From: an uncultured Parabacteroides sp.
GTDB lineage: Bacteria > Bacteroidota > Bacteroidia > Bacteroidales > Tannerellaceae
Reading direction: 5' to 3'
Assembly: GCA_900552465.1 (NCBI GenBank)
Contig: URZO01000026.1
Coordinates: 1-42,340, forward strand
Length of the DNA stretch: 42,340 bases
Positions within the stretch are counted from its first letter, which is position 1. The number at the start of each line of letters is the position of its first letter. Positions 8,445-16,629 of this stretch are shown piece by piece. The notes beneath the pieces were generated by a model. The model saw nothing but the letters and a program-made list of their open reading frames with translations, searched no databases and was not told where the DNA came from. Both the position numbers and the translations under genes were made by a program.

Positions 8445-11400
8445 TTATTTAACGATAGCTTTAACAGCTTCTTCGCCTTCAACAGCTACAACTACTACAC
8501 CAGCAGGAGCAGCGATTGTTGCGTCGCTTGAAGTGATTACTGTGTTAGCTACTGTCTGGCCTAAGATGTTAGTGATAACAACCTTCTTGCCTTCAGCGTT
8601 AGCAATTCTTACAGCACCGTTCTGAGCGATAACTGTTACTTCAGATGTAGAGATTGCTTCGTTGTCTGTTGCCAGTTCATCGTTGTCTTTGTTATCTACA
8701 TTGAATACCAATGCACCATCACCGCCAGTCTTAGCGTTAGAGAATGTAGACTTGTCATCTGTCAGAACAACACAGCCATTCTGAATCTTCAACCAAGCAG
8801 CATTTTCAGGAGCAATATTTTCACCATCATAATTGTTAGATTCAAACAAGAATGAATTTTCAGGAGCTTCAGTAGTAGTACCCAATGCATCATTAGGAGT
8901 TACATAACGGAATGACCAAGTATAGTTCTTGTGTTCGTCACCTGTCAACAAATTCTTGAATCCTAATTCACCAGCATCTGTAAGAGCCTTGTTTGCTTTA
9001 TTCAAAGCATCAAAGTCAATCTTGTTATTAGCCAATGCCTTAAATTCAGCAGGCAAAATCCACAATGTATCAGCAACACGGATACCTTCTACGAAACCGA
9101 CGCGAGTATAACCACCTGCGATATCAGCATAAGGTTTATCCTGACCGTAAACGTCAACAGAATCCTGGAAGCTAACCAGATATTTAGCTCTTTCGAAGCC
9201 CGGAATAGCCGGAGTTGCGTGAACGCAATGATCTGCATCAGTAATGTTACCATCCTTATCTACGTGAGGACCTTCTTCTGTACAAGGTTTACCCGGAGTG
9301 CCTTCGAAATCCTTGTGAGCGACAGAAACCAAATACTGAGGTTTGATATCGCCATTACCACGAGTTACCCAAGCTGTATCAACCTGGAATGCCAAACCTG
9401 TTGCCTTGTTAGCAGTCCACATACCCAGATAGTTTACATTTGCATCCATCAAACCACCTTCACGGTTGTTTTCATCCATCAGATATTCTTTACGAACATT
9501 TTCGAAGAATCTCAGGCTATCACGACCATCAGTTACGCTTTCACCAAGAACAGCTCTATTGAAGCGACGATACAATGGAGTATCATATTTTTCAACAGTG
9601 AATGAAGATGTTCTTGTTTCACCCAATGTCTGAACCTTAAGAGCAGCAGACATTGCATCATCAGTTACACCGACTTTCTGAGCATTGTTCTTAATAGAAT
9701 CCATATTTGCACCACCATTCCAAGCTTCAACGATTGCATAATAGTGCTTACCATCATAATGGTTGTTTTCCTTAAAGTAGAAGCTGTCAGCATCAGCAAT
9801 ATTCACTTTACCAACTGCATATTTGTTCTGAGCGGCAGGAAGCAGAGTGTCACCCTTCAAAGCAACTACATACTGCATTCTATGAAGCTGTGCCAAGCCC
9901 GGTATCTTGCTCAAGATAGTATTCGTAACCTTAACACCATATTCAGTGTAATTACCTTCGTGCAAAGTAAACGGATCTTTGTCATCTTTTACATACAGAA
10001 CTGAATCTTTTCCTTCACCCTTAGCAACCCACTTGTTCTGGTTGAACGGATTGAAGTAGTTGAACTGGTATTTTGTTACCTGCAAATCGATCGGTCTGAT
10101 ATACTTGTAACCCAAAACTGTATCTTTGATGATTGTTGAGTCAGTAATCTGAGCAAAATTCAAACCAGTCATTGACGCAAATTCATTATTAACACCTGTA
10201 GTGTTAGTAATTTCGAATTTATCACTTACCAATTTACCATCTTTCAAATAAAGCTGAATGTTACCAGATTGTCCATAAGCATCACCATATTCACGGTTAA
10301 TCAACTTGATCGGAGAAGTTTCTTTCAAAGAAGCAGAATTCTGAGTCTTGATAACCAACCACTGGTAAGCCGGCATATGTTCCGGGTCCTGATCAGCAGG
10401 ATCAACCCATTCATATTTAGCACCATTGTAATGGATCGGAGAAGCCAAAACTTCACCCTTAGCATTGTAGATCACGTACAAACCATTATCTTTTGAGGTC
10501 TTGTCGCTTGCAACCGGAGTACAACCAGCCCACTCTAAATAAATATGAGTATTCTGGTTCAAAGAATCAACTGTTAAGATACGAGGAGTATCATCACCTG
10601 AAACCAAAGTCTGCAAAGATACACGTGCATTTGCAAAATGAGTTGTGTCATTTGCAAAGTCTTTTGCAGTTGCAGCTTTACCTGCTTTGTGGAATGTAGC
10701 CTGATTTACATAGATATTCAAGCTATCTACAGAAGGTCTGTAAGTGAACAAGAACTGATATTGAGCCTTCATCTCAGATTTCTTCAATGAATCCTGAGGA
10801 GTTGCATTTACTGCATACTTACGGCTATCTTTATCCAACTTTGACCATTTGTAAGCCAAGAACTTAGCATTACTTTCATCATTGTTAGTGTAAGCTGTAT
10901 CAACTTTCAAATAAGAAGAGTCACTTCTCAATACATAAACATACTTCAAAGTATCAGAAGCAGCAGTAGCAGATCCATTATCACTAATTTCTCTTACCTG
11001 TTCTGCAAAGAAAGCCTTTGTATTGAACGGATTTTCCAAATCTGTTTTGTTGATATCACGATTAAATTTCAGCTTAACACCATGGTCTTCTTTTTCATAA
11101 GTACCAAAGATTGTATTGATTTCCTTTGCACTTAAGATAATTTCAGAAGCTTTATACAATGTGAATTCTTTAAACGATTTATTCGTTTTATCCATTGCTT
11201 TAGAAGCAGCCTCTTTCACTAAGAACACACCACCAGGATTTGTTCCAGAACCAGCAGTCACAGACAAACCGACAACAGAGTCCGTAGAGAAATAAGAATA
11301 CAGATAATTCTTTTGGGCCAATGTTTCTTTATAGTTACCAGCAAAAGCCCATCCTGCAATTTCACCACCAGCAACAACTGTGTCATTAGCAGTAACAAGA

Positions 11401-11792
11401 GGTATAGATCCTACAGCACCAGCAATATTACCTTCCATAGTAATATCTAAACGCTGACCTGTTCCTTTATTGATAAAGTCCCACTTATAAGTAGAACCTT
11501 GTACAGCAGGATCAACAACAGACACACACCATAAAGAATTTGCCAAACTGTCTGATTGTGTAGGAGCAGGCACCATTAACAACTTTCCAGCATCATTCAT
11601 GTACAGAACACTATCTGCATCATCATTAGCCAGTTGATACAGACCATTATCAGCATAAGCGCCATCCTTGGTCTGCAATTTGTCTACCGCAGTAGCCCCC
11701 TGCAAGTCCACATGGGTAAACTGCGCATTAGCCGACACCGCACCAAGTAAGAGCGCAGCACCAGCTACAAGAGTAGAAAACTTTTTGTTCAT
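8445..11792 (-). CDS. Large secreted S-layer-like surface protein with DUF6383-type C-terminus
   Basis: I start this at 11792, where MNKKFSTLVAGAALLLGAVSANAQ is a clean signal peptide, rather than at an ATG 14 codons upstream; the product is 1115 residues. It has no enzyme motif. It is built of beta-rich, Tyr/Asn/Asp-rich segments and contains over ten D-(S/T)-(A/I/L/V/T) triplets (for example DSV, DTV, DTA, DSL), the known Bacteroidetes O-glycosylation context. The last 58 residues (NGAVRIANAEGKKVVITN ... EAVKAIVK) match those of the protein at 37618-41883 at 46 of 58 positions by my count. This domain I recognise as DUF6383, which resembles a secretion/anchoring C-terminus. A role as a surface-layer glycoprotein is inferred from size, signal, repeats of glycosylation sites and its promoter element. 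Confidence 0.75.
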   Translation of the reverse strand: MNKKFSTLVAGAALLLGAVSANAQFTHVDLQGATAVDKLQTKDGAYADNGLYQLANDDADSVLYMNDAGKLLMVPAPTQSDSLANSLWCVSVVDPAVQGSTYKWDFINKGTGQRLDITMEGNIAGAVGSIPLVTANDTVVAGGEIAGWAFAGNYKETLAQKNYLYSYFSTDSVVGLSVTAGSGTNPGGVFLVKEAASKAMDKTNKSFKEFTLYKASEIILSAKEINTIFGTYEKEDHGVKLKFNRDINKTDLENPFNTKAFFAEQVREISDNGSATAASDTLKYVYVLRSDSSYLKVDTAYTNNDESNAKFLAYKWSKLDKDSRKYAVNATPQDSLKKSEMKAQYQFLFTYRPSVDSLNIYVNQATFHKAGKAATAKDFANDTTHFANARVSLQTLVSGDDTPRILTVDSLNQNTHIYLEWAGCTPVASDKTSKDNGLYVIYNAKGEVLASPIHYNGAKYEWVDPADQDPEHMPAYQWLVIKTQNSASLKETSPIKLINREYGDAYGQSGNIQLYLKDGKLVSDKFEITNTTGVNNEFASMTGLNFAQITDSTIIKDTVLGYKYIRPIDLQVTKYQFNYFNPFNQNKWVAKGEGKDSVLYVKDDKDPFTLHEGNYTEYGVKVTNTILSKIPGLAQLHRMQYVVALKGDTLLPAAQNKYAVGKVNIADADSFYFKENNHYDGKHYYAIVEAWNGGANMDSIKNNAQKVGVTDDAMSAALKVQTLGETRTSSFTVEKYDTPLYRRFNRAVLGESVTDGRDSLRFFENVRKEYLMDENNREGGLMDANVNYLGMWTANKATGLAFQVDTAWVTRGNGDIKPQYLVSVAHKDFEGTPGKPCTEEGPHVDKDGNITDADHCVHATPAIPGFERAKYLVSFQDSVDVYGQDKPYADIAGGYTRVGFVEGIRVADTLWILPAEFKALANNKIDFDALNKANKALTDAGELGFKNLLTGDEHKNYTWSFRYVTPNDALGTTTEAPENSFLFESNNYDGENIAPENAAWLKIQNGCVVLTDDKSTFSNAKTGGDGALVFNVDNKDNDELATDNEAISTSEVTVIAQNGAVRIANAEGKKVVITNILGQTVANTVITSSDATIAAPAGVVVVAVEGEEAVKAIVK

Positions 11793-11897
11793 AATCAAAA
11801 ATTTAATATTAATACTAAAGTGTAATAAGTTCAATCTAATAATATGTACGCTTCCAAAACTTTATAATCAATCACTAATGCGTACGAATTTCTTTTG

Positions 11898-11997
11898 GCA
11901 AAAATACGCATAACTTTTAAACCGACAATCCTTTTCCTTAATATTTTTTCCTTTTCTATATTCTTTCTTATCAACAAGATAGCCTATTTCGTACAAA
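11898..11997. repeat. Dispersed promoter element, copy 1 (homologous to 37361-37460)
   Basis: About 90 bp align with 37361-37460 in the same plus-strand orientation. Shared runs include TTTTCTATATTCTTTCTTAT and GTACAAAA, as well as the promoter. The two downstream genes lie on opposite strands, so the element is inverted relative to its gene in one locus compared with the other. Flanking recombination sites are degenerate here: near the gene a CGTACG core survives at 11881-11886 with surroundings resembling the 31-bp site; the far site is not clear. Confidence 0.7.
11899..11928 (-). promoter_or_regulatory. Promoter facing the first S-layer-like gene (ON orientation)
   Basis: On the minus strand TTG (11926-11928) and TATTTTTG (11899-11906) are separated by exactly 19 bp, a full match to the Bacteroidetes -33/-7 consensus. 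It points at the gene starting at 11792, giving a leader of about 100 nt. The same pair with the same spacing occurs in the invertible segment at 37361-37390. Relative to its gene, this copy is oriented for expression. Confidence 0.7.
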
Positions 11998-12208
11998 AGT
12001 GCTTATTTCCAATACGAACCCGGCAACCGATGAACAGGAGATCAAGGGCATCATCTTCTGATTTTGATCTACTTCCATAAACTTATTATATATATAATTA
12101 TATATTGGTACGCGCGTACATTAGTATGTATACACAAGTACAAGTCATTTACTTTTTGGTAAAAATAAGTCCGAGGCAAGAGGCAGGTCCGAGAATATAG
12201 TCATCAGT

Positions 12209-12248
12209 ATGGTTTGGACAGGTCATAGTTATGATTTACCCAAACCAT
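12209..12248. terminator. Hairpin downstream of the lolC/E-like gene
   Basis: ATGGTTTGG (12209-12217) pairs perfectly with CCAAACCAT (12240-12248), with partial pairing continuing outwards. It lies just after the stop of the gene at 12305-13540, but no U-run follows on either strand, so its role as a terminator is uncertain. Confidence 0.4.
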
Positions 12249-12304
12249 TACTATGAGACAGAGAAACGGAAAGTCTACCCACCACAAAAAAGAAAGAATA
12301 AAAT

Positions 12305-13540
12305 TTATTTATCCAGCCATTTCTTCCCCAGATAGTGGACAGGATACCAGGCGGCAAGGAAGCCGATCGTAAGAACAGTAATAAAGACAATGAAAATATC
12401 GCCGACCTCAACCCGGACCGGATAGGCGTCGATAATAAAGGAACCGGCAGCCTGCCCTAACTTAATGATTCCTAACTCCTGCTGCAACAGGCAAAGCGCC
12501 AAACCGATAACGACACCGATCAACGCACCGAGCCCCGAAATCATCCACCCTTCAAACAGAAAGATACGGCGGATCAGACGATCGTCAGCACCCATATTGC
12601 GCAACGTCCGGACATCCTCTTTCTTCTCTATCATCAGCATGGATAGGGAACCGATCACATTAAACAGGGCAAGGATCAGGATAAAACAAAGGATCAGGAA
12701 GATCATCCACTTCTCCCCTTGCATCATCTTGAAAGAGGCTTCTTGCTGCTCATAACGGTCCTTGACCCAAAAATTTTCGCCCAGGAGCGATTTTATTTGG
12801 CTCTTGACCGAATTTACATCCGCACCGGGAGCCAGAGCCAACTCGATAGCGGAGACTTCTTTCTCATAATGAAACAGGGAACGGACCAACGGGAGGGGCA
12901 GCAACATGAAGTTTTCGTCATACATCTGTTGGTTGGTGGCATAGACACTGCCGATAAAAGCATAATCCAGATTAAAGGAGGAAGCCGGATTGGCAAGATT
13001 CACCTTCTCATCCCTTTTAGGCACATAGATTTCAAGCGGATCGGAGTAGTTGGCACGGACACCTAAGAGCGTGGCGGTTCCAACACCGAGGCTGGCAAAA
13101 TTTGCCACTTCGTCGGAGAGAACAAATTTACCGTCGCGGCTATCGATCAGGATACTGTCGATCCGGGTCAGCTTCGCAAACGTATCGTCCACGCCTTTAA
13201 CCGTCGTCACGATCTGGCGGTCCCGATAGCGAACGAGAGCATTATCCTGGAGGACTTCGCAAAACAAGGCGACTCCCGGCAGCTTCTTCACTTCCTGGAC
13301 TGCCGGCAGGGTCGGATCAAAAACTTTTCCATGCGCAGGCAGTATCTTCAATTCCGGATCGAAGTTGCTGAGCATGGAGGAAACCAGGCTGACGAACCCG
13401 TTCAATACAGACAGCGCACATACCAAAGCGATCGTCGCAACGACAACCCCACAAACGGACACCATCGAAATGATATTAATGGCATTGTGGGATTTCTTCG
13501 AAAAAAGGTAACGCCGGGCTATATAAAACGGGAAGTTCAA
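12305..13540 (-). CDS. LolC/LolE-type ABC transporter permease (lipoprotein release)
   Basis: A 411-residue inner-membrane protein of the FtsX/MacB-like permease family. It has an N-terminal membrane helix after FYIARRYLFSKKSHNAIN, a large periplasmic domain (about residues 45-260), then three C-terminal membrane segments starting near FLILCFILILALFNVIGS. The LolC/E-like features are SKKSHNAINIIS near the start and the loop MIEKKEDVRTLRNMGA in the cytoplasmic coupling region. With LolD-type ATPase, relatives move lipoproteins from the inner membrane to the LolA carrier. The ATPase is not in this window. It is last in a minus-strand series after rbfA, 11 bp downstream. Confidence 0.85.
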   Translation of the reverse strand: MNFPFYIARRYLFSKKSHNAINIISMVSVCGVVVATIALVCALSVLNGFVSLVSSMLSNFDPELKILPAHGKVFDPTLPAVQEVKKLPGVALFCEVLQDNALVRYRDRQIVTTVKGVDDTFAKLTRIDSILIDSRDGKFVLSDEVANFASLGVGTATLLGVRANYSDPLEIYVPKRDEKVNLANPASSFNLDYAFIGSVYATNQQMYDENFMLLPLPLVRSLFHYEKEVSAIELALAPGADVNSVKSQIKSLLGENFWVKDRYEQQEASFKMMQGEKWMIFLILCFILILALFNVIGSLSMLMIEKKEDVRTLRNMGADDRLIRRIFLFEGWMISGLGALIGVVIGLALCLLQQELGIIKLGQAAGSFIIDAYPVRVEVGDIFIVFITVLTIGFLAAWYPVHYLGKKWLDK

Positions 13541-13551
13541 CGCGGTAGCTT

Positions 13552-13887
13552 TTACTGTTTCAACAGGTTATCTATATTCTCGATATAATCCAGCGAGTCG
13601 TCGATGAAGAATGTCAGTTCGGGAATCTTACGGACTTGCTGACGGATGCGCTGTCCCAGGTCGAAGCGGATCGCCTTCGTGTTTGTCCGGATATTCTCAA
13701 GCAATTCCTTCGACTTTTCAGACGGGAAGATGCTCAGATAGGCACGTGCGACACTCAGGTCCGGGCTGACACGTACCACGCTAACCGAAATCAGGACACC
13801 ATGCATGGCCTGTGTCTGTTTCTGAAAGATATCACTCAGCTCCTTTTGCAGGAGACGTTCTATTTTACTTAATCTTGTACTTTCCAT
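13552..13887 (-). CDS. rbfA: Ribosome-binding factor A
   Basis: A small KH-fold protein (111 residues) that binds the 30S subunit and assists 16S rRNA 5'-end maturation. The order of conserved elements fits: RLSKIERLLQKELSDIFQ at the N-terminus, VSVVRVSPDLSVARAYLSIF in the core, and RQQVRKIPELTFFIDDSLDY near the end. It sits between the O-methyltransferase and the lolC/E-type gene on the same strand, with short gaps, so it is probably co-transcribed with them. Confidence 0.92.
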   Translation of the reverse strand: MESTRLSKIERLLQKELSDIFQKQTQAMHGVLISVSVVRVSPDLSVARAYLSIFPSEKSKELLENIRTNTKAIRFDLGQRIRQQVRKIPELTFFIDDSLDYIENIDNLLKQ

Positions 13888-13901
13888 AATTTCTTACTGC
13901 T

Positions 13902-14525
13902 TTATTTTTTCCAGATCATAGTAAGGCCGTCACGCAAAGGTAAGATAACTTTTTCAATACGCGGGTCTTCTTTGATTTTATCATTAAAACTAAGAATGCC
14001 CAGTGTTTGTTTATCCTTCGGATGATCTTCTATCACATGGCCGTCCCATAACGTATTGTCGGCAAGGATCAGGCCACCGGGACGCACCTTCGGAAACACA
14101 AGGTCGAAGTAGTCTGAATACAACCGTTTGTCGGCATCGATAAAGACAAGGTCGAATGTCTCATCCAGCGTGGGAATGATTTCGAGGGCATCGCCGAAAT
14201 GGACTTTTATCTTATCCCGGTGGGGCGACTGCGTCAGGTACTTCATAATGAAATCTTCCATCTCGTCGTTGATCTCGAGCGTGTGGATCAAAGCATCCTC
14301 TTCCACCCCTTCCGCCATACAAAGGGTCGCATAGCCCGTATAGGTCCCGATCTCGAGCACACGGCGGGGACGAAGCATCCGGCAAAACATCTTCAGAATC
14401 CGCCCCTGCAAATGTCCCGACAACATACGCGGACGAAGCAGGTTCACATTCGCATCGCGCTCCAGAGCCGCGAGCAGTGCGCCTTCTTCGTCACTATGAG
14501 AAAGGATATATTCGTCTAAAGTCAT
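13902..14525 (-). CDS. SAM-dependent O-methyltransferase (family 3, CCoAOMT-like)
   Basis: A 207-residue soluble class I methyltransferase. The SAM-binding motif VLEIGTYTGYATLCMAEG lies near residues 56-73, LEINDEMEDF binds the ribose, and FDLVFIDADKRLYSDYFD gives the metal-binding Asp region; LILADNTLWDGHV follows. The catechol O-methyltransferase-like family is clear; the physiological substrate is not. Its start overlaps the stop of pyk by 4 bp, so translation is probably coupled. Confidence 0.88.
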   Translation of the reverse strand: MTLDEYILSHSDEEGALLAALERDANVNLLRPRMLSGHLQGRILKMFCRMLRPRRVLEIGTYTGYATLCMAEGVEEDALIHTLEINDEMEDFIMKYLTQSPHRDKIKVHFGDALEIIPTLDETFDLVFIDADKRLYSDYFDLVFPKVRPGGLILADNTLWDGHVIEDHPKDKQTLGILSFNDKIKEDPRIEKVILPLRDGLTMIWKK

Positions 14526-15976
14526 ACTTCCTTAAACGTCGGCAACTGATAGCAGTCTCCGGCATCCAGAACCTTTCCTACATTGTTGATTTCAAGGAAG
14601 CTGGTACCACCACCTTCGCCGAAGCTACCGCTCAGGTAAGCCACCATATCGTTACGGGTAATACGCCCGCTCTTGATCATTTCCTTCAGAGCCTGGAAGA
14701 AATAACCGCGGCGGCTGTCGTTATAAGGCTGATAAACGGCCCATACGCCATAAGAGAGAGACAACATACGCATCACACGAGGGTTGTAGCAAATGGCAAA
14801 TACGGTAGATGTTCCGCGGAATGCTGCCAGGTAGCGGGCTGTACGTCCGGTATAACTATCGGTAATAATCGCTTTCACATGCAATTTAGTGGAAGACTTA
14901 ACCGCCTGCTTTGCCAGGAAAGAGGTAACATCCAAGTCGTTTCCTTCGATAGGGACACGGATATCATTGGCAGCCAGCTTTGTCTTTTCGGCCTCACGAG
15001 CCACCTTCGTCATAGTCTGGACCGCTTCGAGAGGATATTTTCCGTAAGCCGTTTCACCGCTCAGCATCAAGGCATCCGTACGGTAGTAGATCGCATTGGC
15101 AATATCCGTCACCTCGGCACGGGTAGGACGCGGGTTGTTGATCATGGAGTGGAGCATCTGGGTAGCCACGATAACCGGCTTTTTCATTTCCACGCATTTA
15201 CGGATCAGAACACGCTGGATGCCCGGAATCTTCTCAGCCGGCACTTCGATACCTAAGTCACCGCGGGCAATCATGATGCCGTAAGCGACTTCCAGAATCT
15301 CGTCTATATTGTCGACACCTTCCTGGTTCTCGATCTTGGCGATAATCTTGATCGGGCTGTTGTGCTCGTCCAGGATACGCTGGATATCCAGCACATCCTG
15401 CCGGTTACGGACAAAGGAGTGGGCGATAAAATCCAGGTCGTTATCAATGGCCCAAAGGATATTCTTGCGGTCTTTCTCCGTCAGGGAAGGGAGATTGATG
15501 CGTACGCCCGGCACATTCACACTTTTACGGCTTCCTAAAGTGGCGTCGTTCTGCACTTCACAAACCAGATAGTCGTCTTTCTTATCCGTCACTTTCAGTT
15601 CCAGGTCTCCGTCATCGATCAGGATGTCACTGCCGACAGCCAGGTCGTTCACGAAATTCCGGTAAGAGACACAAATACAATCATGCGAAGTTTCCATATC
15701 CGGATTTCCCATAATCTTCACCAGCTCTCCGGTTGTAAAAGGAATCGGGGCCTGCGAAACCGTAGTACGCACTTCCGGTCCTTTCGTATCCATCAGGATA
15801 CCGATACGACCGGACACCGCCCGGGCATTAGTCACCACTTTAGTCAATCCTTCTTCCGCCATGTGAGCCGTATTGAGGCGCACAACATTCATTCCCGCCT
15901 TATACAACGAGTCGATAAATTCGACCTCACAACGCTGGTCGGAAATGGTAGCAACAATCTTCGTATGCTTTAACAT
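14522..15976 (-). CDS. pyk: Pyruvate kinase
   Basis: Catalyses phosphoenolpyruvate plus ADP to pyruvate plus ATP, the last step of glycolysis. Visible motifs are the N-terminal TKIVATISD and LNTAHM, MDTKGPEVRT, the active-site IKIIAKIENQEGVDNIDEI, IMIARGDLGIEVP, and VATQMLHSMINNPRPTRAEV with TDIANAIYYRTDALMLSGETAYG. At 484 residues it has the C-terminal domain of typical enzymes. A tandem repeat array fills the 158-bp gap upstream (towards aroQ), and the leader carries two copies of AATAGGTAAA. Confidence 0.96.
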   Translation of the reverse strand: MLKHTKIVATISDQRCEVEFIDSLYKAGMNVVRLNTAHMAEEGLTKVVTNARAVSGRIGILMDTKGPEVRTTVSQAPIPFTTGELVKIMGNPDMETSHDCICVSYRNFVNDLAVGSDILIDDGDLELKVTDKKDDYLVCEVQNDATLGSRKSVNVPGVRINLPSLTEKDRKNILWAIDNDLDFIAHSFVRNRQDVLDIQRILDEHNSPIKIIAKIENQEGVDNIDEILEVAYGIMIARGDLGIEVPAEKIPGIQRVLIRKCVEMKKPVIVATQMLHSMINNPRPTRAEVTDIANAIYYRTDALMLSGETAYGKYPLEAVQTMTKVAREAEKTKLAANDIRVPIEGNDLDVTSFLAKQAVKSSTKLHVKAIITDSYTGRTARYLAAFRGTSTVFAICYNPRVMRMLSLSYGVWAVYQPYNDSRRGYFFQALKEMIKSGRITRNDMVAYLSGSFGEGGGTSFLEINNVGKVLDAGDCYQLPTFKEV

Positions 15977-16032
15977 ATAACCTAAATATTTACCTATTAT
16001 TTTTACCTATTAATCACTATTAGTTCGGCCTT

Positions 16033-16121
16033 AAAAGGCTATAGCTTTTCTTTCAAAATACTATAGCTTTTTGCCTGAAAGACTATATCTTTTTTCCGGA
16101 AAGGTTATACCCTTTTTCCGG
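16033..16121. repeat. Tandem array of four 22-23 bp near-palindromic units between pyk and aroQ
   Basis: Four consecutive units lie at 16033-16054, 16055-16077, 16078-16099 and 16100-16121. Each starts with AAA(A) and a TATA-centred palindrome: AAAAGGCTATAGCTTTT, AAAATACTATAGCTTTTT, AAAGACTATATCTTTTTT, AAAGGTTATACCCTTTTT. Units 3 and 4 end in CCGG. Each could fold into a small hairpin in the transcript leading to pyk. There are no unique spacers, so it is not CRISPR. Confidence 0.8.
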
Positions 16122-16134
16122 ATACCGCCGGCGG

Positions 16135-16551
16135 TTACAGGAACGACTCGAGAGCCAGCCTGTACGAGTCCAGTCCGAATCCCAGGATCACACCTTTGCA
16201 GGCTGCTGAAATCATGGAGACATGACGGAATGATTCGCGGGCATGTACGTTTGAGATATGCACCTCCACAACCGGGGTCGTTACAGCTTTTATTGCATCA
16301 TGCAGCGCGATGGAAGTATGCGTATAAGCGCCTGCATTCATAATAATCCCGTCGTAATCGAAGCCGACCTCATGGATTTTGTTTATCATCTCGCCTTCCA
16401 CATTGCTCTGGAAGTAAGCAATTTCACATTGCGGATACTTAGCGCGCAATTCACTCAGATAACCTTCAAAGGAAGCATTTCCGTAGACTGTCGGTTCGCG
16501 CTTGCCTAACAGATTAAGATTAGGGCCGTTGATGATCTGAATCTTCTTCAT
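16135..16551 (-). CDS. aroQ: 3-dehydroquinate dehydratase, type II
   Basis: Third step of the shikimate pathway, dehydroquinate to dehydroshikimate. At 138 residues it has type II length. The N-terminal INGPNLNLLGKREPTVYG carries the catalytic Tyr23 and the lid Arg; NAGAYTHTS binds substrate; VEVHISNVHARESFR contains the general acid His98. It is divergent from xerD with a shared 78-bp promoter region. Confidence 0.95.
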   Translation of the reverse strand: MKKIQIINGPNLNLLGKREPTVYGNASFEGYLSELRAKYPQCEIAYFQSNVEGEMINKIHEVGFDYDGIIMNAGAYTHTSIALHDAIKAVTTPVVEVHISNVHARESFRHVSMISAACKGVILGFGLDSYRLALESFL

Positions 16552-16566
16552 TTTGCTGTAATTTAT

Positions 16567-16574
16567 TACCTTTG
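16567..16574 (+). promoter_or_regulatory. -7 box candidate for xerD
   Basis: TACCTTTG matches TAnnTTTG and lies 56 bp before the xerD ATG. The divergent aroQ box is about 30 bp away, so the two promoters overlap. No TTG at the preferred distance. Confidence 0.4.
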
Positions 16575-16604
16575 CACTACCTTGTACGGGCAGGAAATAT
16601 CCGG

Positions 16605-16612
16605 CAAAGATA
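16605..16612 (-). promoter_or_regulatory. -7 box candidate for aroQ
   Basis: On the minus strand TATCTTTG matches TAnnTTTG, 54 bp before the aroQ ATG. I see no TTG at the ideal upstream distance, so the site is supported by the -7 box and position only. Confidence 0.45.
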
Positions 16613-16629
16613 GTAAAGAATTATGAATC

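Larger units (their letters stand above)
11874..12125. repeat. Weak inverted repeat around the first surface-gene promoter
   Basis: ACTAATGCGTACG at 11874-11886 and the reverse complement of 12113-12125 (ACTAATGTACGCG) agree at 10 of 13 positions. They enclose the promoter element. They could be ends of an inverting segment of about 225 bp or a decayed relic. The match is short in AT-rich DNA, so confidence is low. Confidence 0.25.
11793..12304. other. Intergenic region upstream of the first S-layer-like gene
   Basis: This AT-rich 512-bp gap has no open frame I trust. It holds the 5' leader of the gene ending at 8445, a promoter segment homologous to the one at 37361-37491, a perfect 12-bp palindrome GTACGCGCGTAC (12108-12119), a TGTATACA palindrome (12126-12133), a relic-like copy of the element end (12147-12170), and a hairpin at 12209-12248. 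Confidence 0.7.
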
